Shown: positions 1 through 8,056, numbered from the stretch's first letter. The stretch: 16,062 bases of DNA from Thermodesulfovibrio sp. (GCA_026415995.1 JAOAGB010000070.1:1-16062); one strand, 5' to 3'. Program-made: numbers and translations. Notes: a model not told the origin generated them from the sequence alone.

Positions 1-543
1 ACAAAGTGGCATAGAGACTCTTATGCTGTTGGTGCTTTAGCAAGATTTAACCTTAATTATGAAAAACTTGTTCCAAAGGCAAAGCAAGCAGCCCTAACAC
101 TAAATTTAAAACCAAAATGTATAAATCCCTATTTAAACACAGTTGCTCAAATTGTAGAGTCTGTCCACTGCGTTGAAGATGCCATAAGAATTATTGAACT
201 TCTCTGGCAGAAAGGTATTAATTACGATGAAGTGGTAATTCCAGACATAAATGAAAGAGGAATCCTACCTCAAAGGGCTGGAGAAGGAGTTGGTGCAGTG
301 GAAGTCCCAAGAGGTTTGTTAATTCATCATTATGAATGCGATGAAAAGGGAATCTTTAGAAATGCAAACTGTGTTATTCCCACAAACCAAAATACACACA
401 ATATAGAGCTTGATATGATCAAGCTTGTCCCTGAAATAATTAATCAGTCCACTGAAGAAATAAGGCTTGCCCTTGAGATGCTTGTAAGAGCCTATGACCC
501 CTGTATTTCCTGCTCAGTTCATATGGTAGAACTTAGACTATAG
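1..543 (+). CDS. [NiFe] hydrogenase large (alpha) subunit, C-terminal part
   Basis: The reading frame is open from base 1 to a TAG at 541-543, so the gene starts upstream of the window and only the last 180 residues are seen. The C-terminal motif DPCISCSVH supplies the second pair of cysteine ligands of the Ni-Fe centre in hydrogenase large subunits. The segment VPRGLLIHHY matches the conserved E(A)PRG(L/I)L block, and the first residues resemble the YAVGALAR block. The pattern fits soluble group 3 enzymes (sulfhydrogenase HydA or MvhA type), which couple H2 to cytoplasmic carriers; the subgroup is inferred. Only six residues (MVELRL) follow the final His, the bond normally cut by a maturation endopeptidase. 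The gene converges on the DUF2207 gene with an 11-nt gap and no clear hairpin terminator. Confidence 0.93.
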   Translation, partial: TKWHRDSYAVGALARFNLNYEKLVPKAKQAALTLNLKPKCINPYLNTVAQIVESVHCVEDAIRIIELLWQKGINYDEVVIPDINERGILPQRAGEGVGAVEVPRGLLIHHYECDEKGIFRNANCVIPTNQNTHNIELDMIKLVPEIINQSTEEIRLALEMLVRAYDPCISCSVHMVELRL

Positions 544-554
544 TTTTTATATTA

Positions 555-2255
555 TTACCAAGAACCACCTCCGCCACCGCCTCCACCTCCACCAGAAAAT
601 CCTCCACCACCACTACCACTACCTGAGGAACGGGGCTGAGAAGAAAGTATTTGAGAAGCTTCTGTAGTAAAACTATTAATAGAATAGGCAAAAGTGATAG
701 GAGAAAAGCTTCCTCTACCATGATACCAATTTGGTGGTTCTATAAATAGTCCCTCAAAGGCAGTTGCCCATTTTTCAGCCTCACCAAAGGCAATTGCATA
801 AGGTAAAGTTTTCTCGAAAACTTCTGGAATTTTGTCTGGTGGAAATAGCTTTTCTATCACATTTTTTTCAACTCTACTTATGAACTCTTCATATCCCTTT
901 AAGTACTCCTTCATATAAGAACCTCTAAGTGTTTTTCTTGGCATAAACTGTCCAAAAATAAACAGAGATATGGCTGTTACTATTCCTGAAACTAAAATGG
1001 GAAATGGATTTATTAGAGATATTCCTAAAACAATACTGCTGAAAATGGTACCAATTAATATTATTAAACCAAATATTACATATTTACTTTTTACGCTTAT
1101 TGGATTTTCTGTGAAAAAACCCTTTTTGGTTAAATTAGAAAATACTGATTTTGTAATGCCAGGGATGGAGCTATAAAATTTTTTTCTAAGATCTGAGAGT
1201 TTACGCCTTTTACTTCCTTCAAAAATAGCATTTAAAAGCTTTGTATCAAAATCATTATATTGAAGACTACTATCGTAATCTTTAACTCTTTCAAAAATGT
1301 AATCCCTTTTTTTTCCAAATAGAAATCCCTCTTCCTCCGTTTCTATGATTTTAATATATCCCCTTCTTGCTAAATCTATTATTTCAGCTACAATATCTCT
1401 TGTATCAACTCTTTCATCAATTAAAGTGCCTGCTTCAAGCGGTGTCATATCTTGAGGCGGCTCATATTGGACTTGTATTACACCTCTTTCACCTATATCT
1501 CTACCTTTGTTCCGCCACAACCAATATAAAAAGGCAAATAAAGAGGGAATATAAATTGCCACATAAATCCATGGATTTTTCCACCAAGGTGGTCCTGTCT
1601 GTAGATTGATTAATCCAGTAGTCCAACCAACAGCTATGGTCATTCCTTCATGAGGTGCAAGTTGTCTTGTAAGAGTGAAAGTTATTTCTCTTGCCTGTCT
1701 ATTAATCTTACAGTCTTTACCTATGCTTCCGAAAGCGCCTGTATAACAGGCATACTGAATAGATGGATTATCAAAAGGAAGTAAAACCTTCGCTGCTCCC
1801 TTTTTAATAGGAACAGCCCATCCCGTTCCTATAGCATTCCAGTATAGTTCATCTATATTACCCAGATTGTAAAGAGCATATTTCACTCTATATCGAATTA
1901 TATAATTTTGAATTCCGCTTATGAATTTATTCGGATCACCTATCCGAATTCTCAAGTTATTTCCCCATTTTGATAATTTTGTCTGAAGAGGCATAACTTT
2001 TTCATCTGTTACAAAAATTTCCCCAATATCAAGCTTATGTTTTTTACCAGTGGGAGCGTTAAACTCTAATGGTATGTCGCGATATATTCCGTGTTTATTC
2101 TCTATCCCAAAATCAACTACTAATCTCTCTGTAATTTTAAGTTCACCATTTGCCTCTATAACAATCTCCACATCGTAACTGTCAATAAACCAGCAATAAG
2201 CATTAGAAATAAAAATAAGCCAAAAGGCAATAGAAAGAAGAATTTTCTGTAGCAA
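555..2255 (-). CDS. DUF2207 family membrane protein with glycine-rich C-terminal tail
   Basis: A 566-residue predicted membrane protein. Residues 1-21 look like a signal peptide ending near AYC. Residues about 23-215 form the extracytoplasmic beta-rich DUF2207 region, including the typical NKHGIYRDIP block. A membrane helix follows at about 229-247, a cytoplasmic segment with LIDERVDTRDI and LARRGYI, then a membrane hairpin at about 392-435. The last 22 residues are almost all Gly and Ser, ending in GGSW; such tails are usual in this family. The start codon is TTG (2253-2255), chosen because an AGGAGG (complement of 2261-2266) lies 5 nt upstream and overlaps the lemA stop codon, giving translational coupling. 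DUF2207 proteins are commonly paired with LemA; their biochemical role is not established. Confidence 0.9.
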   Translation of the reverse strand: MLQKILLSIAFWLIFISNAYCWFIDSYDVEIVIEANGELKITERLVVDFGIENKHGIYRDIPLEFNAPTGKKHKLDIGEIFVTDEKVMPLQTKLSKWGNNLRIRIGDPNKFISGIQNYIIRYRVKYALYNLGNIDELYWNAIGTGWAVPIKKGAAKVLLPFDNPSIQYACYTGAFGSIGKDCKINRQAREITFTLTRQLAPHEGMTIAVGWTTGLINLQTGPPWWKNPWIYVAIYIPSLFAFLYWLWRNKGRDIGERGVIQVQYEPPQDMTPLEAGTLIDERVDTRDIVAEIIDLARRGYIKIIETEEEGFLFGKKRDYIFERVKDYDSSLQYNDFDTKLLNAIFEGSKRRKLSDLRKKFYSSIPGITKSVFSNLTKKGFFTENPISVKSKYVIFGLIILIGTIFSSIVLGISLINPFPILVSGIVTAISLFIFGQFMPRKTLRGSYMKEYLKGYEEFISRVEKNVIEKLFPPDKIPEVFEKTLPYAIAFGEAEKWATAFEGLFIEPPNWYHGRGSFSPITFAYSINSFTTEASQILSSQPRSSGSGSGGGGFSGGGGGGGGGGSW

Positions 2256-2264
2256 AGTAACCTC

Positions 2265-2810
2265 CTAAAATTTCACATGAGGAACAGCTCTTTGTTCTTC
2301 TTCAGTTTCAAAGAATACCTTACTTGAAAAACCTAATGGACTTGCTATTAAGTTGTTTGGAAATATAGAAATTGCTGTATTATAATCTCTCACTACAGCA
2401 TTAAAATATCTTCTTGCCTGACTTATGGATTCTTCAATCCTTGATAGTTCTTGCTGAAGACTTTGAAAATTTACACTTGCTTTAAGGTCTGGATAGTTTT
2501 CTGCCAAAGCAAAAAGTTGTCTTAGTGCTTGGGTAAGCATGTTTTCTGTCTTGATTTTTTCTTCTGGTGATATTGCACCAATTGCAATATTCCTAAGTTT
2601 GACTACTTCCTCTAAGGTTTTTCTCTCATGGGAGGCGTAACCTTTTACCGTCTCCACAAGATTCGGAATAAGGTCATGTCTTCTCTTTAACTGCACATCC
2701 ACATCAGACCATGCCTGTTCTGTCATGATTCTTAACTTAATCAGTCGATTATAAATTAGGATTAACCATAAAATTATTAATATGAGAACTGCTGAAATAA
2801 TATATACCAT
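2265..2810 (-). CDS. lemA: LemA family membrane-anchored protein
   Basis: A 181-residue LemA-family protein. Residues 2-20 are a single hydrophobic anchor, followed by a long helical domain with the family blocks AWSDVDVQLKRRHDLIPN (34-50), LVETVKGYASHE, and a C-terminus with SKVFFETEEEQRAVPHVKF. The frame could open at 2843, but that lies inside the promoter. The ATG at 2808-2810 has AGGAGG (complement of 2817-2822) 6 nt upstream, so this start is preferred. LemA proteins are found in envelopes of many bacteria; the molecular function is unknown. It leads a two-gene unit with the DUF2207 gene, whose ribosome binding site overlaps the lemA stop. Confidence 0.93.
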   Translation of the reverse strand: MVYIISAVLILIILWLILIYNRLIKLRIMTEQAWSDVDVQLKRRHDLIPNLVETVKGYASHERKTLEEVVKLRNIAIGAISPEEKIKTENMLTQALRQLFALAENYPDLKASVNFQSLQQELSRIEESISQARRYFNAVVRDYNTAISIFPNNLIASPLGFSSKVFFETEEEQRAVPHVKF

Positions 2811-2833
2811 TTTCCCCCTCCTGTTTTTATCCA

Positions 2834-2862
2834 ATTCTATCATTTAACATATCCCTTGTCAA
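2834..2862 (-). promoter_or_regulatory. Sigma-70-type promoter of lemA
   Basis: On the minus strand a TTGACA (-35, complement of 2857-2862) is followed after exactly 17 nt by TAGAAT (-10, complement of 2834-2839). Transcription would start near 2827, about 17 nt before the lemA ATG, leaving just enough leader for the AGGAGG. Consensus match and spacing are both very good, although no start site has been measured. Confidence 0.8.
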
Positions 2863-2885
2863 TTAATTGTTGAACAACTTATAAA
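2856..2885 (+). promoter_or_regulatory. Probable promoter of the histidine kinase/response regulator pair
   Basis: TTGTCA (2856-2861) and TATAAA (2880-2885) are separated by 18 nt, giving a plausible sigma-70 promoter with a start near 2892. Its -35 element overlaps the lemA -35 on the other strand, so the two divergent promoters would compete for polymerase. The leader to the kinase ATG is about 16 nt and lacks a clear Shine-Dalgarno sequence. Confidence 0.5.
2867..2877. repeat. Short inverted repeat in the divergent promoter region
   Basis: TTGTT-G-AACAA, two 5-nt arms around a single base. It lies in the spacer of the kinase promoter and just upstream of the lemA -35, a position suitable for an operator. 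It is short in an AT-rich region, so chance is possible. Confidence 0.35.
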
Positions 2886-2907
2886 AACTTTATTAAAATT
2901 TATTTGA

Positions 2908-4842
2908 ATGAAATTTAAAAACCTTTCTCTAAATACTAAATTCACTATTTCCATAATTCTGATAATCTTAGTTTTTTGCATTACTTTTTCCATGTTGATC
3001 TATTATCATTTAAAACAAAAAGTAATAGAGGATGCCAATGAAAAAACAAGAATAATTCTTACCCAAATAGATGCCTTAGGTAATTATGTTAAAGAGGAAC
3101 TACGACCAGCTATTTTTAGACTCTTAGAAGAAACAGGGAAAAAAGACGAATTCATCGTTGAGGGAATGTCCACAACTCATGTAAGGTTGAGTGTTATGAA
3201 AAGATTTAATAATAAAATTGGTTCTTATACATATAAAAGAGTTTCAACAGAACCAATAAACCCTGAACGGAAAGCAGAAGAAATTCATATAAAATTAATC
3301 AATTATTTCTATGAGAATAGAGAGAAGGAATTCTGGAGCGGAATCGAAAAAATAGGAGACCAAGATATTTTAATAATGGCTAAACCTGTCATTACAGAGA
3401 AAAGTTGTCTAATTTGTCATGGAAAAATAAATGACGCACCAAAAGCTTTACTAAAAAAATATCCTCGGAACAAGGACTTTAGTTGGAAGGAAGGCGATAT
3501 AATGGGAATTGAAGCCGTTTATTTGCCGATAGCAACCACTCTTGTCGAAATAAAAGGAATTGCTATTTCTACATTTATGTTTGGATTGATATCTCTTCTG
3601 TTTTTATTTTTTGCTTTACAAGGTTCTTTTTGGAACTTTGTAATCAAACCTTTAAAAAATTTAAGCACACTCTTCAAAGGAATTGTTAATGGGACTGAAC
3701 CTTTAAACCAGAAAATAGAGGTAAAAACTAAAGATGAAATAGGAGAACTCATATTTTCCTTTAATCAGATGGCTAAATTTTTATCTGAAGCACAGGAGGC
3801 TACAAAAAAATATGCTGAAACCCTTCAGACAATTTTTGAAGGCATTACAGACCCACTTGCCCTTGTTAATCCTGACTGTACAGTGGAAATGACTAATCAG
3901 GCATATAGGTTATGGATGATAGAACAAAAAGCAGCTGTATTTAATTCACCCTGCGATTTAGAAAAGATTAATGCAGATACTTTCTGTCCAGTTTATTTCT
4001 TAAAAAAGGTTATTGAGAACAAAAAACCCATTTCAGAGTACTGGGAAGGTGAAGATGGAAATCACTATTTTATGCATATCTATCCTATTTTCAATGATAA
4101 AAACGAGGTAATCAAGGTAGTACATTATGTAAAAGATGTGACAGAAAAGAGAAAAATAGAGGAACAAATGCGAATTACTGAGAAACTTGCTGCTATTGGA
4201 CAGCTTTCAGCTGGATTAGCCCATGAAATCAACAATCCTTTAGGTGGAATAAGACTTTGTTTTAATAATTTAATCTCAACTGATATGGATGAAGAAACTA
4301 AAAAGGAACACATTAAAGTTATCAATCAAGGATTAACAAAAATTAGAGAAATTATAAGACAATTGCTTGATTTTTCTAAACAAACAGAACTGGTTATCAC
4401 ACCTGTAAATATACACGATTTAATTGAAAACGTTTTAAAATTGACTGAATACCTAATATCAAGAAAGGGTATAAACGTAATAAAAAAATTTAGGACTATT
4501 CCCAACCTATTAATTGACCAAAACAAAATAGAACAGGTATTCTTAAACATAGTGCTTAACGCCATTCAGGCAATGGAAGGAAGGGAACGAATTCTTACTA
4601 TAGAAACATCTATAAACCAAGATAAATGCCATATATCCTTCAGTGATACTGGGCCAGGAATTCCTGAAGATATAATTACAAAAATTTTTGATCCTTTCTT
4701 CACAACTAAACCAGTTGGAGAAGGTACAGGGCTTGGTTTATCCGTCAGTAAAGCTATTGTAGAACAGCATAATGGTAAAATACATGTGAAATCCTCAAAC
4801 AAAGGGACAACTTTTATTGTGGAACTACCGGTAAAATCATGA
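2908..4842 (+). CDS. Membrane sensor histidine kinase with c-type heme Tll0287-like (DUF3365) sensor domain, HAMP and PAS
   Basis: A 644-residue kinase. Membrane helix about 12-33, an extracytoplasmic DUF3365/Tll0287-like domain about 35-210, second helix about 215-238, HAMP about 241-293, PAS about 303-415, HisKA with phospho-acceptor His439 in AGLAHEINNPLGG, and an ATPase domain with N551, DTGPG (580-584), FDPFFTTK and GTGLG (606-610). The sensor domain contains CLICH (Cys167-His171), a CxxCH site for covalent heme c; heme binding is known for this domain family. This suggests redox or gas sensing outside the membrane, which is inferred. Cys324, Cys349 and Cys360 in the PAS domain recall cysteine-containing PAS domains. 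The ATG start has little Shine-Dalgarno sequence, but it is the natural N-terminus before the first helix. It overlaps the response regulator gene by 4 nt (ATGA). The ligand and target genes are unknown. Confidence 0.95.
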   Translation: MKFKNLSLNTKFTISIILIILVFCITFSMLIYYHLKQKVIEDANEKTRIILTQIDALGNYVKEELRPAIFRLLEETGKKDEFIVEGMSTTHVRLSVMKRFNNKIGSYTYKRVSTEPINPERKAEEIHIKLINYFYENREKEFWSGIEKIGDQDILIMAKPVITEKSCLICHGKINDAPKALLKKYPRNKDFSWKEGDIMGIEAVYLPIATTLVEIKGIAISTFMFGLISLLFLFFALQGSFWNFVIKPLKNLSTLFKGIVNGTEPLNQKIEVKTKDEIGELIFSFNQMAKFLSEAQEATKKYAETLQTIFEGITDPLALVNPDCTVEMTNQAYRLWMIEQKAAVFNSPCDLEKINADTFCPVYFLKKVIENKKPISEYWEGEDGNHYFMHIYPIFNDKNEVIKVVHYVKDVTEKRKIEEQMRITEKLAAIGQLSAGLAHEINNPLGGIRLCFNNLISTDMDEETKKEHIKVINQGLTKIREIIRQLLDFSKQTELVITPVNIHDLIENVLKLTEYLISRKGINVIKKFRTIPNLLIDQNKIEQVFLNIVLNAIQAMEGRERILTIETSINQDKCHISFSDTGPGIPEDIITKIFDPFFTTKPVGEGTGLGLSVSKAIVEQHNGKIHVKSSNKGTTFIVELPVKS

Positions 4843-6200
4843 AAGAGAAAATTTTTATAGTTGAAGATGATCCTGCTATGAGATTGGGGATGACTCATTT
4901 TTTAAAAAGTCACGGATATGATATAACAGCATGTGAAAATGGTATAGAAGCTTTGAATATTATAGAGAGTGAAACATTTGATATCGCCATATTTGATTTG
5001 AAACTTCCAGGAGTTGACGGATTAAAATTACTTCAAGCAATGAAGAAGAAAGCACCAAACACAGCTGTAATAATTATTACTGCCTTTGCTGAGATAAAAA
5101 CAGCTGTTCAAGCTATCAAAGAAGGCGCTTTTGACTATATCGCTAAACCTTTTTCAAATGAAGAATTACTGTTGATCATTGAAAGATGTTCAAAATTTAG
5201 AAGATTAGAATTAGAGGTTGAATATTTAAGAAAATCCGTTAAAGAAAAGGAAATTTTTGAAGGCTTAATTGGTATAAGTAATGCGATGAGAGAAATTTTT
5301 GATAAAATCAGAGTTATTGCAAAAACTGATGTTCCTGTCCTGATTCAAGGTGATAGTGGTACAGGCAAGGAATTGATTGCCGATGCCATACAAAGACTGA
5401 GTACTCGTAAAGATTCCCCCTATATAAAAATAAATTGTGTAGCCATTCCAGAAACCCTCTTTGAATCAGAACTTTTTGGTTATGAAAAAGGAGCTTTCAC
5501 TGGTGCAACAGAGACAAAAAAGGGTAAACTTGAAATAGCTAATGGTGGCACAATATTCTTTGATGAAATAGGTGATATGCCTTTATCTCTTCAAGCTAAA
5601 CTCTTAAGAGTAATAGAAGACGGGATTGTCTATCGGCTTGGAGGAAAAGAGCCTATAGTTGTAAATTTAAGATTTATTTATGCTTCCTGTAAAAATATTA
5701 AAGAACTCATAAAAGCAGAAAAATTTAGAGAAGACCTATTTTATAGAATCAATGTGGTACCAATTACAATTCCTCCACTAAAAGAAAGGAGAGAAGATAT
5801 TCCAGTTTTAATAGAACATTTCTTAGAATATTTTGCCCAAAAATATAATAAATCTAAAATTCAGATTTCTCCTTCAGCCTATGAAGCCCTTTTATCCTAT
5901 GACTATCCAGGTAACGTGAGAGAATTAAAACATGCCATAGAAAGAGGAGTAATTCTATCTAAGGAGGGGATTTTAGATTTAAAACACCTTCCTGAAGAAA
6001 TTTCAGCCCTTTCCACTATAGAGTTAAATTGTATTAACAACAATATTTCTCTAAAAGAATGCTTAGAAAATTTTGAAAAAAACATTATTATTAGAACATT
6101 AAAAGAATGCGATGGCAAAAAAATAGAAGCTGCTAAAAAACTTGGAATTAGCCGTAAGGCTCTTTGGGAAAAAATAAAGGCATATAAAATTGAGGAATAA
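4839..6200 (+). CDS. Sigma-54-dependent response regulator, NtrC family
   Basis: A 453-residue regulator with all three standard parts. The receiver domain (about 4-118) has acidic Glu9, Asp10 and Asp11, phospho-acceptor Asp53, Thr81 and Lys103. The AAA+ domain (about 142-370) has Walker A GDSGTGKE (171-178), the sigma-54-contacting loop GAFTGA (218-223), Walker B TIFFDEIG (238-245), an arginine-finger region FREDLFYRINV and PGNVREL (357-363). A Fis-type helix-turn-helix (about 404-450) ends the protein. It should remodel sigma-54 RNA polymerase when phosphorylated by the kinase encoded just upstream, whose stop codon overlaps its start. I found no convincing -24/-12 promoter inside the window, so its targets probably lie elsewhere. 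Confidence 0.96.
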   Translation: MKEKIFIVEDDPAMRLGMTHFLKSHGYDITACENGIEALNIIESETFDIAIFDLKLPGVDGLKLLQAMKKKAPNTAVIIITAFAEIKTAVQAIKEGAFDYIAKPFSNEELLLIIERCSKFRRLELEVEYLRKSVKEKEIFEGLIGISNAMREIFDKIRVIAKTDVPVLIQGDSGTGKELIADAIQRLSTRKDSPYIKINCVAIPETLFESELFGYEKGAFTGATETKKGKLEIANGGTIFFDEIGDMPLSLQAKLLRVIEDGIVYRLGGKEPIVVNLRFIYASCKNIKELIKAEKFREDLFYRINVVPITIPPLKERREDIPVLIEHFLEYFAQKYNKSKIQISPSAYEALLSYDYPGNVRELKHAIERGVILSKEGILDLKHLPEEISALSTIELNCINNNISLKECLENFEKNIIIRTLKECDGKKIEAAKKLGISRKALWEKIKAYKIEE

Positions 6201-6201
6201 A

Positions 6202-6288
6202 CGGAGGGGGAGGGATTTGAACCCCCGGTAGGTGTAACCCTACAGCGGTTTTCAAGACCGCCGCCTTAAGCCACTCGGCCACCCCTCC
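6202..6288 (-). tRNA. trnS-UGA: tRNA-Ser (anticodon UGA)
   Basis: On the minus strand the 87-nt sequence folds as a class II tRNA. The 7-bp acceptor stem is GGAGGGG with CCCCTCC, and the discriminator is G. The D arm contains GAGTGG and the anticodon stem is GCGGT with ACCGC. The loop is CTTGAAA, giving anticodon TGA at 6252-6254. The long variable arm has GTAGG paired with CCTAC, and the T arm contains GTTCAAATC. CCA is not encoded. The 3' end is one base from the stop codon of the response regulator on the other strand. Confidence 0.97.
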
Positions 6289-6298
6289 AAATTTTAAT

Positions 6299-6307
6299 AT
6301 TATATCA
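6299..6307 (-). promoter_or_regulatory. Extended -10 promoter of the tRNA-Ser gene
   Basis: The minus strand reads TGATATAAT: a perfect TATAAT (complement of 6299-6304) preceded by a TG extension. The predicted start, near 6292, is about 4 nt before the mature tRNA 5' end. The -35 position holds only a weak TGAATA, which is acceptable for an extended -10 promoter. Confidence 0.6.
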
Positions 6308-6420
6308 AATACAGAAGACTTTATTCATCTAAATTCCATATATGCCAATTATTTATATGCTTATATACACCTTATTTTATTAAAAATGATATCATATCTT
6401 TAAAAATTTTAGAGGAGAAC
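6308..6420. other. AT-rich intergenic stretch upstream of the phosphohexomutase
   Basis: No gene is seen. It holds two direct copies of TATATGC (6339-6345 and 6354-6360), a perfect 10-bp palindrome ATGATATCAT (6386-6395), and the ribosome binding site AGAGGAG (6411-6417) of the next gene. I could not find a convincing -35/-10 pair for the rightward gene. Confidence 0.4.
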
Positions 6421-8046
6421 ATGATGAAAGCATCTTTGTTTTGGCAGAAGATAATTAAAGAACACAAAAAAGAACTATTAAAAGAAATTGAAAAACTTGC
6501 GAGGGAAAATAAAGATCTGACTACTATTCATTTTGGAACTTCTGGCTGGCGTGGAGAAATCGGGTCTGATTTTACAATGCAAAATGTAAGGGTCCTTACA
6601 AAAGCAATAATTGAAACTGTTAAAAGTGAAGACAGACAAGTTCTCGATTCCTTTGGTGTAAAATCCTTTAAAGAATTTGCTGAAAGAGGAGTAATTGTTG
6701 GACATGACAATAGAATTCTTGGCCAAGATTTTGCCTATGAAGTGATAGGAATACTCCAATCGGAAGGGATAAAATGTTTCTATGCTGGTGAGGCTGCCAC
6801 ACCAGAATTTTCCGCAGGTATTGTTGAACTTCAAGCAGCTGCTTCAATAAATCTAACCCCGAGTCATAATCCTCCAAATTATGGTGGGTTCAAGCTTAAT
6901 CCCTCTGACGGAGGACCTGCTCCGGAAGAGTTAACAAAGCCCATTGAGAATATGGCAAATGAATTAATGAAAAAAGCCAGCCATATCAAATCAATCAAAC
7001 CATTATCAATAAATAAAATAGATATAACCGAGCTCTATATTAATTTCATAAAAAAACGTAATGTTGTAGATTTACATAAAATCAAAAATTTTCTGACAAA
7101 TAATCCTACAGCAATTGCTATTGATCACATGCACGGTTCTACAAGAGGTAAATTAGCAAGAATATTATCTCTTAAGCCCGGTACTTTTATATGTTTAAGA
7201 CGAGAGGATGATCCACTTTTTGAAGGACGCTCCCCTGAGCCAAGCGAGGAAAATCTTAAACTCGCCCTCTCTCTCCTTAAAAAAGATTCCTTGGGTTTCT
7301 CGGCAATTATAGATCCTGATGGAGATAGAGTGAGGTTTGCAGATTTAAAAAGACAAATACCTATGAATTATTTTGGAGCAATGGCATTCCACTATCTCTA
7401 TAATTATAAAGGGTTAAGAGGAGTTGTAGTAAAAAGTGTAGGAACAAGTAACTTTGTCAATGCGGTAGCACAGGCATTGGAAGTCGAGGTTATTGAAACA
7501 AAGGTGGGATTTAAAAATTTTAGACCCTATCTTTTATCAGACGCATCTAAAAAAGCCATTGTTGCCTTTGAAGAATCAGATGGAATAACAGTTCAAAATC
7601 ATACACTTGAAAAGGACGCTATCTTAGGAGTTTTGCTTGCTTTAGAAATAATGGCACATTTTAGAAAAAATCTTAGTGATTATCTTGAAGAAATAGAAGC
7701 ACTTTATGGTAAATATTATCCTGATAGGACAGGAATAGAAATTCCAAGAGATAACTTCGGACCCCATATTAAAGAAAATGTGATGGAATTAAAAAAATAT
7801 TTTAAAGCCGGGGATTCTTTCAAAATAGGTAGTATTGAGAAAAAAATAGCCTCAATTATTGATATTGACGGAATAAAAATTATATTTGAAGATCTCTCAT
7901 GGATTATGATAAGACCTTCAGGCACAGAACCTAAAATTCGTATATACATAGAAACGAAAGATGAAAGAGAAATAGAATCGCTAATTGTAGGAGCAAAAGA
8001 TTTAACAAAAAGAATATGCCTTGAAGGTATAGGATGTTTGATTTAG
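6421..8046 (+). CDS. Phosphohexomutase (phosphoglucomutase/phosphomannomutase family)
   Basis: A 541-residue alpha-D-phosphohexomutase with the complete active site. FGTSGWRG is near the N-terminus. The phosphoserine loop is TPSHNP, with Ser148 as the phosphate carrier. The Mg2+ loop is DPDGDR (298-303), the sugar-binding loop EESDG (384-388), and the C-terminal phosphate-binding loop RPSGTEPK (498-505). It interconverts sugar 1- and 6-phosphates in the cytoplasm for glycogen, nucleotide-sugar or envelope metabolism; glucose versus mannose preference cannot be read from these motifs. AGAGGAG lies 3 nt before the first ATG and 6 nt before the second (6424), so the second ATG may be the true start. 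The gene stands alone and its TAG is 2 nt from the stop codon of convergent mqnA. Confidence 0.94.
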   Translation: MMKASLFWQKIIKEHKKELLKEIEKLARENKDLTTIHFGTSGWRGEIGSDFTMQNVRVLTKAIIETVKSEDRQVLDSFGVKSFKEFAERGVIVGHDNRILGQDFAYEVIGILQSEGIKCFYAGEAATPEFSAGIVELQAAASINLTPSHNPPNYGGFKLNPSDGGPAPEELTKPIENMANELMKKASHIKSIKPLSINKIDITELYINFIKKRNVVDLHKIKNFLTNNPTAIAIDHMHGSTRGKLARILSLKPGTFICLRREDDPLFEGRSPEPSEENLKLALSLLKKDSLGFSAIIDPDGDRVRFADLKRQIPMNYFGAMAFHYLYNYKGLRGVVVKSVGTSNFVNAVAQALEVEVIETKVGFKNFRPYLLSDASKKAIVAFEESDGITVQNHTLEKDAILGVLLALEIMAHFRKNLSDYLEEIEALYGKYYPDRTGIEIPRDNFGPHIKENVMELKKYFKAGDSFKIGSIEKKIASIIDIDGIKIIFEDLSWIMIRPSGTEPKIRIYIETKDEREIESLIVGAKDLTKRICLEGIGCLI

Positions 8047-8056
8047 TGTTATAACA
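8047..8056. repeat. Perfect palindrome at the convergent gene ends
   Basis: TGTTATAACA lies exactly between the phosphohexomutase TAG (8044-8046) and includes the mqnA stop codon (8049-8051). It has no loop and no following U-run, so it is not a standard terminator. No other terminator is visible at this junction. Confidence 0.3.

Noticed and set aside
533..721. Reading frame of 62 codons on the minus strand
   Set aside because: It is a shifted frame of the DUF2207 gene; the low-complexity Val/Leu content comes from the Gly-rich and Pro-rich coding sequence.
2811..2843. Eleven-residue N-terminal extension of LemA
   Set aside because: It overlaps the -10 box and transcription start of a near-consensus promoter, and the AGGAGG is spaced for the internal ATG at 2810.
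4566..4898. Minus-strand frame of 110 codons opposite the kinase/regulator junction
   Set aside because: It lies opposite two strongly supported, overlapping coding regions, has no ribosome binding site and no recognisable domain.
6386..6395. ATGATATCAT as an operator for the phosphohexomutase
   Set aside because: A 10-bp palindrome in very AT-rich DNA is weak evidence, and no promoter could be placed beside it.
6308..6420. Sigma-54 promoter for the response regulator to act on
   Set aside because: A TTGGCA occurs on the minus strand, but the required GC at the -12 element is missing at the correct spacing.
6478..6834. Minus-strand frame of 118 codons
   Set aside because: It is opposite the phosphohexomutase N-terminal region, which has all family motifs; the product is Phe/Ser/Ile-rich without domain structure.
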